DNA of 64,000 bases. Source: Myxococcales bacterium. GTDB lineage: Bacteria; Myxococcota_A; Polyangia; Palsa-1104; JAEUJZ01. The notes beneath the pieces are model-generated. The model saw only the letters and a list, made by a program, of their open reading frames with translations, searched no databases and was not told the DNA's origin. The stretch spans positions 62,001 to 126,000 of the forward strand of contig JAEUKB010000097.1 in the NCBI GenBank assembly GCA_016794365.1, written 5' to 3'. Below are positions 24,268 through 31,692 of this stretch, in pieces. Each line of letters starts with the position of its first letter. The stretch's first letter is position 1. Made by a program: the position numbers and the translations under genes.

Positions 24268-25650
24268 ATGAAGCGGCAGGAACCGACTCTTGATAAGCTG
24301 CATATGCTCGACGAGCGAGGCAGTCGTCACTACATCTATCCGGCAGAAGTTTCAGGCCGCTACAGCAACCTACGTCCGTGGGTGTTCGCGCTACTCATCG
24401 CGGTGTATGTCTCGCTTCCTTGGATCACGGTGGGAGGCCATCCAGCGGTCTTCCTAGACATCTCTGCACGGCGCTTCTTTCTGTTTGGTCGCGTGTTCAA
24501 TGCGCAGGATCTCTATCTGGCCTTTTTCATCCTGACCGGAATCGGCTTTTCCCTGATTCTGCTGGCCGCTCTGTTTGGTCGGGTTTGGTGCGGCTGGGCT
24601 TGTCCGCAGACTGTCTTTTTGGAAGGCGTTTTCCGTCGGATTGAGCGCTGGATTGAAGGCCCAGCTAGCAAGCGTGAAGCCATGGCGCGCGGTCCGATGA
24701 CGATGGAAAAGTTTCTGCGCAAGAGCGCCAAGCATCTGATCTACGCGATCATTGCGTACGTTCTGGCGCACCTGTTTCTTGCATACTTTGTCTCTGCGGA
24801 CCAGCTGCTGCGGATGATCAAAGAAGGACCGGCGAATCACAGCTCGACATTTCTGTGGGGCGTGGTGATGACGGTGATTCTGTACTGGAACTTCTTCTGG
24901 TTCCGAGAGCAGCTCTGTCTGATCATCTGTCCCTACGGACGCCTTCAGTCTGTCATGCAAGATCCCGATACCGTGGTGATTGGTTACGATCGCAAGCGCG
25001 GAGAGCCACGCGGAAAAGCCCATCAGCAAGGACTCGGTGACTGTGTCGATTGTCGTCGCTGCGTTGCAGTCTGTCCCACCGGAATTGACATCCGCAACGG
25101 ACTGCAAATGGAATGCATTGGCTGTGCGGGCTGCATCGATGCATGCGATGAGATCATGGTCAAGCTTGGACGAAACAAGGGACTCATCCGCTACGACTCT
25201 GAGCGCGCACTGCAAGGTGGACAGAAGCGATTCCGACGTCCCAGACTGTATCTGTACCTCGCGCTGGGACTGCTGGGACTGACCGTTTCAACCACGCTGT
25301 TTGTTCGTCACACTGCGTTTGAATCCAACCTGCTGCATGCACGCGGTGCATCGTATGTGATCGACGGAGATCTGGTTCGCAATCAGCTTGTCGTTCACTT
25401 GATCAACAAGAATCCTTCTGCAACGGTTCTGACGATCAAGAATCAGTCCGCAGCACCGCTCGACTTGATCATTCCGCAGCCTTCCATTTCGTTGGAATCG
25501 CTGGGCAGCATCGAGGTTCCTGTCATCGCATCGATTCCGCGCGCAGCGTTCAAGCCGGGTCTGCGCGTTTCCTTGGAAGTGACCGACTCTGCATCGAAGA
25601 CTTCCCGTCGAATTGATGCGGCGCTCACAGGTCCAAATCACAGCCCATGA
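24268..25650 (+). CDS. ccoG: CcoG/FixG-type ferredoxin-like membrane protein
   Basis: A 460-residue cbb3 accessory protein. Several membrane helices are present: WVFALLIAVYVSLPW near 30, the VWCGWACPQTVFLE segment near 110, and others to about 220. Two 4Fe-4S motifs follow (CVDCRRCVAVCP and CIGCAGCIDAC), then a last helix and an Ig-like C-terminal domain. CcoG is reported to reduce Cu2+ for CcoI-dependent copper delivery. The frame opens at a TTG (24235), but the ATG at 24268 with a nearby AAGGA is preferred. It overlaps the next gene by four bases (ATGA). Confidence 0.94.
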   Translation: MKRQEPTLDKLHMLDERGSRHYIYPAEVSGRYSNLRPWVFALLIAVYVSLPWITVGGHPAVFLDISARRFFLFGRVFNAQDLYLAFFILTGIGFSLILLAALFGRVWCGWACPQTVFLEGVFRRIERWIEGPASKREAMARGPMTMEKFLRKSAKHLIYAIIAYVLAHLFLAYFVSADQLLRMIKEGPANHSSTFLWGVVMTVILYWNFFWFREQLCLIICPYGRLQSVMQDPDTVVIGYDRKRGEPRGKAHQQGLGDCVDCRRCVAVCPTGIDIRNGLQMECIGCAGCIDACDEIMVKLGRNKGLIRYDSERALQGGQKRFRRPRLYLYLALGLLGLTVSTTLFVRHTAFESNLLHARGASYVIDGDLVRNQLVVHLINKNPSATVLTIKNQSAAPLDLIIPQPSISLESLGSIEVPVIASIPRAAFKPGLRVSLEVTDSASKTSRRIDAALTGPNHSP

Positions 25651-26423
25651 TTCTTCCTTCCGCCTACGCACAGGTGCTTGGACTCGGTGTCTTGTGGACC
25701 AGCATCCACTGCATCGGAATGTGCGGACCGCTCCTATCTGGCTTCGACATTGCGGGCGTCCTACGCGGTCGCAGTCGTCTGCGCGGAGTGCTCGGTGTCT
25801 TGTCCTACCAAGCGGGTCGCGCACTGACCTATGCATGGCTGGGAGGACTGGCTGGTCTCGTCGGTGCAGGCTTGGCTAAAATCACCACACTGGCAGCTTC
25901 GGTGCTGGCTCTGTTGGGCGGTGTCTTTCTCTGTGGATATGCCCTGCGACAGCTTGCCGAGCCGTCTCAGCCGCTCACTCTGCTCAAGCTGCGCGCTTCG
26001 CGTGATGCAGAGACACCGATCATTACTCGCGTCCTGACCTACAGCCGTCGCGCACTGCTTCCTGTTTTGGCCAGTCAACATCCTCTGCGCGAGCTGGCGC
26101 TGGGAGCCCTGATGGGACTTCTCCCTTGTATGATTCCTGCGTGGGTCCTATCGCAAGCTGCGCTTACAGAGTCCCCCTTTCATGGTGCGCTGGTGATGAT
26201 GCTGCTTGTGGTCTTGACCACACCGATTCTGCTGGTCTCAACGCAGCTGCCACGTCTGTTTGCGATCTTTCCGTCGTCGGTCCGTACACTCCTACCCAGG
26301 CTCCTTCCCGCTGTCTCTGGACTGTGGCTGATCCTTCTGGGAGGCGCCGGTCTGTCTCTGTGGTCGCATGTCCACATCGGCTTTTCGCTGCTTGGCAAGC
26401 CACTCATGATGATGCTGTTCTGA
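25647..26423 (+). CDS. Sulfite exporter TauE/SafE-family membrane protein of cbb3 cluster
   Basis: A 258-residue protein with six or more transmembrane helices. It has the family's HCIGMCGPL motif (about residues 20-28), LSYQAGRALTYAWLGG, and a matching second half GALMGLLPCMIPAWVL. This short TauE/SafE (DsbD_2-like) type commonly follows ccoG/ccoH in cbb3 clusters and is thought to help copper or thiol handling in oxidase assembly; the exact role is not settled. The Cys pair in IGMCG and the Cys in LLPCM are possible metal or thiol sites. It is translationally coupled to ccoG. A ccoH gene is missing from its usual place. Confidence 0.85.
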   Translation: MILPSAYAQVLGLGVLWTSIHCIGMCGPLLSGFDIAGVLRGRSRLRGVLGVLSYQAGRALTYAWLGGLAGLVGAGLAKITTLAASVLALLGGVFLCGYALRQLAEPSQPLTLLKLRASRDAETPIITRVLTYSRRALLPVLASQHPLRELALGALMGLLPCMIPAWVLSQAALTESPFHGALVMMLLVVLTTPILLVSTQLPRLFAIFPSSVRTLLPRLLPAVSGLWLILLGGAGLSLWSHVHIGFSLLGKPLMMMLF

Positions 26424-26462
26424 CCAGACAAACAAGCCAGACGAACAAGCCAGACAAACAAG
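26424..26462. repeat. 13-bp tandem repeat, 3 copies, directly after a stop codon
   Basis: Three copies of CCAGACAAACAAG (middle copy with G for A) begin at the base after the TGA of the TauE/SafE-like gene; a fourth, degenerate copy follows. It separates that gene from the sterol-reductase-like gene. Confidence 0.9.
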
Positions 26463-26532
26463 CCCAACGAACGTAGCTTGACACCCTGCGCCTGACGCTG
26501 TTACGCATCCGCGACAAGGATCAGCCCAGGAC

Positions 26533-27678
26533 ATGACGCAGCGCTCTTCTCGATCACAAAAGGAATCACCAACGCAACGCGTGCAGAGTATTTTTTCGAC
26601 GCTGACTCCGCTGCTCCTGCTCTGTCTCTGTCCTCCTTTGGTGTTCCTTTTGTGGTTCACACAGGTGCAGCTTGATGGCTCCCTGTTGAAGCTTTCGCGG
26701 ATCGTACGCAATGAAGGACTGCTGCACACGCTCCAGATGATCTGGCTGCCGCGTCTCTTCGGAAGTGTGCTTGTGTGGAAGCTCTTGGGAGTCTTTGTTG
26801 CCGTCGAGCTGGCACTCCTCCGCTTCGTTCCCGGCAGACTCTGTAGTGGATCCCCGATCGCCAACGGACAAACGCACCGTGCGGTGAACAATGGCCTGGC
26901 TTCTTATGCAATCACCATCGGATTGTATCTGACCTGCACCCAGGTTCTTCATCTGTTTCCGCCGAGCATTTTGTACGATCACTTGGGCGATCTGCTTGGA
27001 GCACTTACCTGGCTCGCACTGCTGTTCTGTATCCTTCCGCTGCGCATGCAATCGAAGCTGAATGTCTTACAGCTTGCCATTTGTCGCATCGGCGTGATGA
27101 GTCTCCCCCTCCTGATTCTGTCCTTTGCAAGCAAGCAGCAGGAGCTTTCTGGACTTCAGGACTCCCTGATCTGCGCAGTGGGAATCCAGCTCCTTTCCAT
27201 CGCTCAGTTCTTCCACAGTGAAGTCCGTACGCTCCAAATGCTCGACGGTACGAACAGACGATCTGTGTTCTATCTGTGCTGGGGAAGTCTGGTCTGTCTG
27301 CCGCTTCTGTACAGCTCCTCAACACTGTATTTGGTAAGTCATCCCATCACGCTGGGACTTCCGCTCTCTGTGATCCTCTGCGTGCTCGGCACCCTGTCGA
27401 TTGTGACAAGCCACCTGACCCAAGCAACGCGCCAGCAGAGCGATGAATCAAGCGGACAGACTCGCAGCTCGGACAGCGCACCGAAGCGCTTTCTCGGGTC
27501 GGATTCCTACGGACCTGCGCGTCACATTCATCCTCTTCCAGCGCTTGTGACCACGTTTTTGTGGACCGTTCCAGCGCTGTTTGACGCTGCGCTTCCGTAC
27601 GTGTACTTCGCGCTGCTGCTTGTCCTGTTTTCCACGCACTCTCTATTCGGAGTCGTTGGGAATCGTCAGGACAAATGA
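26533..27678 (+). CDS. Divergent DHCR7/ERG4/ERG24 sterol-reductase superfamily membrane protein
   Basis: A 381-residue multi-pass protein whose order of motifs follows 7-dehydrocholesterol reductase. [10 protein letters not shown] (33-42), [10 protein letters not shown] (119-128), [11 protein letters not shown] (145-155), [21 protein letters not shown] (185-205) and [16 protein letters not shown] (246-261) appear in turn, then LYLVSHP (265-271), [13 protein letters not shown] (326-338) and [13 protein letters not shown] (354-366). DHCR7 has counterparts at each: [57 protein letters not shown], LPYFY. The EFNPRIG loop and the C-terminal RD..C..KYG..W NADPH-site tail are missing, so reductase activity is doubtful. 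It is last in the cbb3 operon, 109 bases after the TauE-like gene. Assignment rests on remembered alignment and needs profile confirmation. Confidence 0.65.
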   Translation: [381 protein letters not shown]

Positions 27679-27688
27679 AGCGCTTGGC

Positions 27689-29335
27689 TTAGTGAGTTCG
27701 ATCGGACAGCGCAGGCTTCGGACTCCCAGCCGCAGCGGACTCCTGTTCCGAGATGCTGCCGTCATGATCCTTGTCGATCGCACGCATCATCAGATCGATC
27801 GTAATCGGAGACGCAGGCTCTGAAGTAAGCTGACTCACCGCTTGGGAAAGCTCTCGATCGGTCACTCTGCCATCATGGTTGAGATCGACGCTGGCAAAGC
27901 CACCAAGCTGCTGCCACAGCGACACCGAAAACGCATCGATCAGCACCAGCTTGATGTCACGACCACTCCCATCGGGAGGCACTCTGCTTGGATACTGCTT
28001 GGTGTAGTTTGACAGCGGATCGATGTGATCCATTCCGAACATCAGGTTGCGCATGATCGCGATGCGATACATTCGATCTCTGTCAAAGGGCTGTCCTGCC
28101 ACTTCAAGTAGTGCGCTGCTGGATTCCGAAACTACGATCTGATCATCGACTTGCAGAAAGCCTCCCGATTCGATCGGAGCCATCGATCGGGACGAAACAA
28201 TCGCATCTTGCAGCACCGATCCTGGCATCGGAACGATCACGATCTCGTTATCAAACGGAAGCTCTGACTTGAGGTTTCCGTACGTAAAGACCTTGCGATA
28301 TTCGCGATTGCCACGGACTCCGCCTCCGTTGAGCAGACAGCCTTCCGCGCCCACCGCATCACGGATACGCGTACACAAAAGAGAGCCCACCGATGTCTGC
28401 TTCACTCGCGTTCCGATCGAAGACAGCACGACACCTTCCGCAAGCGGCAGCAGCGTCGCCGCTTCCAGGGCTCTTACCGCTTGCATCCGCTGGTTCACAA
28501 GCGTCCGTAGCGCGACATCTTCTGGATACTTTGCTGCATCATCCAGCGTCACCGTTACCGTCGGAAGATCCGGTCCTTCGGTTGGCGCTTCCGCTGGCCA
28601 AACCAGATCCACAATCGCTGCATGAATCGCATCGCAGCCTGCTTTGACAAGCCACGTTGATCCGTACTGTTCCAGATAGACCTTGTGCTCATGTCCGCCG
28701 ATCACCACTGGAAAAGGAATCGGCTGCGGAGCCTGCGCAAGCACGCGATCATCGATCAGATCTTGGTGCGTGAGAGGGATCACACAGCAGACTCCTTCTT
28801 CCGAAAGGAGCTGCGCTGTCTTCTTCATCGCGCACTCATGTTGCGGCTCGATCGCGACACCCCCAAACGGACGACGACGATAGACTGTCTCGTCGCTCAT
28901 CACGACTCCGATCAGCCCAATCCGTACCGCGCGCCCAGCTGGATGCTGCACCGTGATGATGTCGTGTGCCGGAAGCGCAGGCTGAAACGACGGAGTATTT
29001 GTCGCCAGCCACGTTCCTGTAAACTCCGCGATGCGCTGACGCAGCTCGCTCGGTTCGATGTCATCTTCGTGATTCCCAAAGATCACATGCGTGACACCCA
29101 GCGCGTTCAAGCACTCCATCATGCTGCGACCTTTGTCCAGGCTCGACAGCATGCTCGGACCGATGAAGTCCCCTGCCAGCGTCACCAAGGTGCGATCTGC
29201 GGGATCATGCTCGCGATGATGTCGCACCAAGTTCAGCAGCCTGGGCAGGTTTTCCAGCGTGTACACATCGTTGAAACAGAGTAGACGCAGCGACGGTCCG
29301 CGCTGCACAGCATGATCAGCTGACATGGTCCGCAT
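27689..29335 (-). CDS. 5'-nucleotidase-family metallophosphoesterase with C-terminal EF-hands
   Basis: A 548-residue (545 from M4 at 29326) calcineurin-like phosphoesterase of the UshA/5'-nucleotidase family. Metal-binding motifs are present: LLCFNDVYTL, LAGDFIGPS, IFGNHEDD and GGHEH. The 5'-nucleotidase C-terminal domain follows (about 290-470, including LLNGGGVRGNREY). Two EF-hand loops end the protein: DLNHDGRVTDRE and DKDHDGSISEQE. There is no signal peptide, unlike UshA. Calcium binding by the EF-hands is predicted from the D-x-N/D-x-D-G pattern. A TACCAT box 7 bases before M4 would fit a leaderless start there. It is convergent with the sterol-reductase-like gene, 10 bases apart. Confidence 0.88.
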   Translation of the reverse strand: MRTMSADHAVQRGPSLRLLCFNDVYTLENLPRLLNLVRHHREHDPADRTLVTLAGDFIGPSMLSSLDKGRSMMECLNALGVTHVIFGNHEDDIEPSELRQRIAEFTGTWLATNTPSFQPALPAHDIITVQHPAGRAVRIGLIGVVMSDETVYRRRPFGGVAIEPQHECAMKKTAQLLSEEGVCCVIPLTHQDLIDDRVLAQAPQPIPFPVVIGGHEHKVYLEQYGSTWLVKAGCDAIHAAIVDLVWPAEAPTEGPDLPTVTVTLDDAAKYPEDVALRTLVNQRMQAVRALEAATLLPLAEGVVLSSIGTRVKQTSVGSLLCTRIRDAVGAEGCLLNGGGVRGNREYRKVFTYGNLKSELPFDNEIVIVPMPGSVLQDAIVSSRSMAPIESGGFLQVDDQIVVSESSSALLEVAGQPFDRDRMYRIAIMRNLMFGMDHIDPLSNYTKQYPSRVPPDGSGRDIKLVLIDAFSVSLWQQLGGFASVDLNHDGRVTDRELSQAVSQLTSEPASPITIDLMMRAIDKDHDGSISEQESAAAGSPKPALSDRTH

Positions 29336-29394
29336 GGTACTTTGCCGCGCCGTACGAAAGAGCAGGATTCTTACGCTGCGCTATCATCTACAGC

Positions 29395-30012
29395 ATGCGG
29401 ATTGTCTGCATCAGCGACACCCACGGACAGCATGGACAGCTGCGCATTCCCGACGGTGACATTTTGGTCTGCACCGGCGACTTCACCAAGCGAGGACGAC
29501 CCGGCGAAGTCCGCGACTTCAACGAGTGGCTCGCAACCCAGCCGCATCAATACAAGGTGATCATCGCGGGCAATCACGACTTTTTGTTTGAACAGCAGCA
29601 GGACGCGCGCACCCTGCTCTCTTGCGCGATCTATCTGCAAGATGAAGCGTGTGTGCTGCAAGGTCTAAAGATCTATGGAAGTCCGTGGCAGCCGCGCTTT
29701 TTTAACTGGGCGTTCAATGCCGATCGAGGAGAGCCGCTTCGTCAGATCTGGTCGCGCATCCCGATCGGAATCGATGTCCTGCTGACGCACGGACCGCCGC
29801 ACGGAATCCTCGATGTGACCGCGCGTGGCCAGGTGGTCGGCTGTGAGGAACTTTCCGCAGCGCTGCGACGGGTCCGGCCCAGGCTGCACGTCTTTGGTCA
29901 CATTCACGAGTCCTACGGTCAGCTTATCCGCGACGGAACACACTATGTAAACGCCAGCTCGTGCAACCTTCAATATGTGCCGATTCACCCGCCGATCGTG
30001 GTCGATCTGTAG
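29395..30012 (+). CDS. Calcineurin-like metallophosphoesterase (MPPED1/2-like)
   Basis: A 205-residue phosphoesterase with all five metal-binding blocks: SDTHGQ (7-12), GDFTKRG, IIAGNHD, LLTHGPPHG and FGHIHESYG. The GDFTKRG and PHGILD variants match the MPPED1/MPPED2 group, which hydrolyses cyclic nucleotides or phosphodiesters in vitro; the physiological substrate is unknown. It is divergent from the 5'-nucleotidase gene with 59 bases between. A TATCAT box ends 7 bases before the ATG and there is no Shine-Dalgarno, fitting a leaderless mRNA. The stop codon lies within a 20-bp tandem repeat. Confidence 0.9.
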   Translation: MRIVCISDTHGQHGQLRIPDGDILVCTGDFTKRGRPGEVRDFNEWLATQPHQYKVIIAGNHDFLFEQQQDARTLLSCAIYLQDEACVLQGLKIYGSPWQPRFFNWAFNADRGEPLRQIWSRIPIGIDVLLTHGPPHGILDVTARGQVVGCEELSAALRRVRPRLHVFGHIHESYGQLIRDGTHYVNASSCNLQYVPIHPPIVVDL

Positions 30013-30110
30013 CGTGATCGATCTGTATGTAGCGTGATCGATCTGTATGTAGCGTGATCGATCTGTATGTAGCGCGGTCACTTCGATCTGTATGTAGTGC
30101 GATCGATCTG
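30002..30110. repeat. 20-bp tandem repeat, about 5 copies, overlapping a stop codon
   Basis: Units of GATCGATCTGTATGTAGCGT repeat with period 20 (later units diverge: GGTCACTTCGATCTGTATGT, then GTGCGATCGATCTGTTG). The TAG stop of the phosphoesterase is inside the first unit. Confidence 0.9.
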
Positions 30111-30220
30111 TTGCGTTGTGCGTCTCGCAGTGACCGAATCTGCGTCGAATCGCTCACTGACAAAACCGATCGCATGTGCTTGATTGGGTGCGCAACTCGA
30201 GGACGGAAAGGGACACGACG

Positions 30221-30601
30221 ATGACGATTCCTGTAAAGGCCAAGGTGGCGTTGGGAGTGTTTGGGGCACTCGTGCTCGTCGCTGCGTGGCAATACCTAAG
30301 CTATCTATGGAAGTATGCCTATTCGCGAGGAACCCGAACCGGCGTGGTGCGCAAGCTGTCGGTGAAAGGGCCTCCGTACTGCAAGTATCTCGAGGGAGAA
30401 ATGACCTTGCAAGGTGCCCAGCCCGGTGAAGAGCCCTGGCGCTTCTCTATTGATGATCATAGCGATCAGAACTCGCTGATGACGCTGCTGCGCGACAACG
30501 AACGCAACGCAGTCCGAGTGACGATTCACTATCGCGAAGACAAGCCGATCTGGTGGCGCTGCAATCCGTCAGCCTATTTTGCGGAAAAGCTCGAGCGATA
30601 G
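30221..30601 (+). CDS. Small membrane-anchored protein, GTRTG/PPYCKYLEG family
   Basis: A 126-residue protein with one N-terminal transmembrane helix (VALGVFGALVLVAAWQYL, about 8-25). A conserved-looking core YSRGTRTGVVRKLSVKGPPYCKYLEGE (described in parts: GTRTGVVRKLS, PPYCKYLEGE) is followed by a small beta-type domain ending WWRCNPSAYF. Proteins with this core are widespread in Bacteroidota and Myxococcota and are sometimes mislabelled as 6-phosphogluconate dehydrogenase, which this is not. The ATG at 30221 is chosen over the frame start at 30176 because a GGAAAGG lies 9 bases upstream and the helix then starts correctly. Function unknown. Confidence 0.75.
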   Translation: MTIPVKAKVALGVFGALVLVAAWQYLSYLWKYAYSRGTRTGVVRKLSVKGPPYCKYLEGEMTLQGAQPGEEPWRFSIDDHSDQNSLMTLLRDNERNAVRVTIHYREDKPIWWRCNPSAYFAEKLER

Positions 30602-30976
30602 TCGGCGAAGCTCGCGGAACAAAGCAGGCTCACAGAATTTCCGTCGATGATTCAAAACTTCTCGACGAAGCCAGCGCACTCGCAGACACAGCGATCGTTC
30701 GGTCTAACCATCAAACCAACCACGTACAAATCGCCGCGTAGTGAACTGGCAGACCCAGTTGCGCGCGAAAAAAAGCACAAAGTCGCTGCGCCGACTCAAG
30801 AATCTGTTCTTGAAAATAGAGCAGTCGTGCTACAAGTCGGTCTAGGTCTTCTGCCTCGGTTTCATCTCTGCGTCGCTGCCGTGTGCCGCTTCGTTCGAGT
30901 GTCAGTTGGTGCGAAACACGGGTAGACCTCTGAGGACGGCAGCTCCGTCAATCGCGAAAGTCTGAGGAGATGAGAG
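30602..30976. other. 375-bp intergenic region upstream of the RRM gene
   Basis: Open frames exist but none has a ribosome-binding site or recognisable motif. It probably holds the promoter and a long 5' leader of the RNA-binding protein gene. Near its 3' end is a hairpin GACGG-CAGCT-CCGTC (30935-30949), 27 bases before the start codon. Long structured leaders are common for cold-regulated RNA-binding proteins, so a thermosensing role is possible but not shown. Confidence 0.6.
30935..30949 (+). promoter_or_regulatory. 5'-leader hairpin of the RRM gene
   Basis: A perfect 5-bp stem GACGG/CCGTC with loop CAGCT lies just upstream of the GAGGAG ribosome-binding site (30964-30969). It could modulate translation. 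Confidence 0.35.
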
Positions 30977-31411
30977 ATGAGCAAGCGCCTGTATGTCGGT
31001 AACCTTTCTTACAGCACCACCGAGCCAGAGCTCCGAGAAGTCTTTGAGCGCATGGGCTCAGTAACCGACGTGAAGGTGATGATGGATCGCGAAACGGGTC
31101 GTCCCCGTGGCTTCGCCTTCGTTGAGATGAGCACCGAAGAAGAAGCCCGTGATGCCATCTCGCAGCTAAACGGCAGTGAGCTGGGTGGTCGCACGCTGAA
31201 GATCAACGAAGCCCAAGAGCGTCAAGCCGGTGGCGGCGGTGGCGGTGGCGGCGGCTTCCGTGGCGGTGGTGGCGGCGGCTACGGCGGTGGTCGTGGCGGC
31301 GGCGGCTACGGTGGCGGCGGTGGTGGCGGCGGCGGCTACGGCGGTGGTCGTGGCGGCGGTGGTGGCCGTGGTGGTCGCGATCGTCGCGGCGGCGGTGACG
31401 ACAGCTGGTAG
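30977..31411 (+). CDS. RRM RNA-binding protein with Gly-rich RGG tail
   Basis: A 144-residue protein: one RNA recognition motif (residues 1-80) with RNP2 LYVGNL (4-9) and RNP1 RGFAFVEM (43-50), then a tail from about 86 of almost only Gly with FRGG, YGGGRGG and RGGRDRRGG, ending DDSW. This is the architecture of cyanobacterial/plant cold-inducible glycine-rich RNA-binding proteins. It probably acts as an RNA chaperone in cold or stress. The RGG tail is low-complexity and, by analogy, could promote condensate formation. A GAGGAG site lies 7 bases upstream of the ATG. A nested hairpin follows the stop. The tail DNA is a GGC/GGT repeat and prone to length change. Confidence 0.93.
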   Translation: MSKRLYVGNLSYSTTEPELREVFERMGSVTDVKVMMDRETGRPRGFAFVEMSTEEEARDAISQLNGSELGGRTLKINEAQERQAGGGGGGGGGFRGGGGGGYGGGRGGGGYGGGGGGGGGYGGGRGGGGGRGGRDRRGGGDDSW

Positions 31412-31434
31412 TCTTCGTCTCTGTGCCCTTCTTT

Positions 31435-31469
31435 GCTGAGTCTGCTGGTTGATCCAGCAAAGGCTCAGC
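31435..31469 (+). terminator. Two-tier hairpin after the RRM gene
   Basis: GCTGAG (31435-31440) pairs with CTCAGC (31464-31469), enclosing GCTGG (31444-31448) paired with CCAGC (31454-31458). It lies 24 bases after the stop. No U-tract follows, so it may be a 3'-stabilising or Rho-type structure. Confidence 0.5.
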
Positions 31470-31580
31470 GCAAACGGGATCGCGTGCAATCTGCACTGCG
31501 GTCCTTTTGTCGTTCCCATCACAGCTGAATCGTCCCGTGACTTCGCCAAGCGGATTCACGAATACGTCACGTCCGCTCGC

Positions 31581-31609
31581 TTGACGGAGACGATCGCGTG
31601 AGCTTTTAT
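31581..31609 (+). promoter_or_regulatory. Candidate sigma-70 promoter for the hydrolase lipoprotein
   Basis: TTGACG (31581-31586), a 17-bp spacer and TTTTAT (31604-31609). The -35 matches consensus at five of six positions. A GTAGGCCTAC palindrome at 31633-31642 lies just downstream and could be an operator. Confidence 0.35.
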
Positions 31610-31692
31610 GCGTGGCACCTGCATCTACATAGGTAGGCCTACTGTTTCTTACCTTGTATAGGCTGCGCTTTCGCCGCCAAGGAGTCCGACGC

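Noticed and set aside
30647..30925. Plus-strand open frame upstream of the RRM gene
   Set aside because: No ribosome-binding site, no motif; probably 5' leader sequence.
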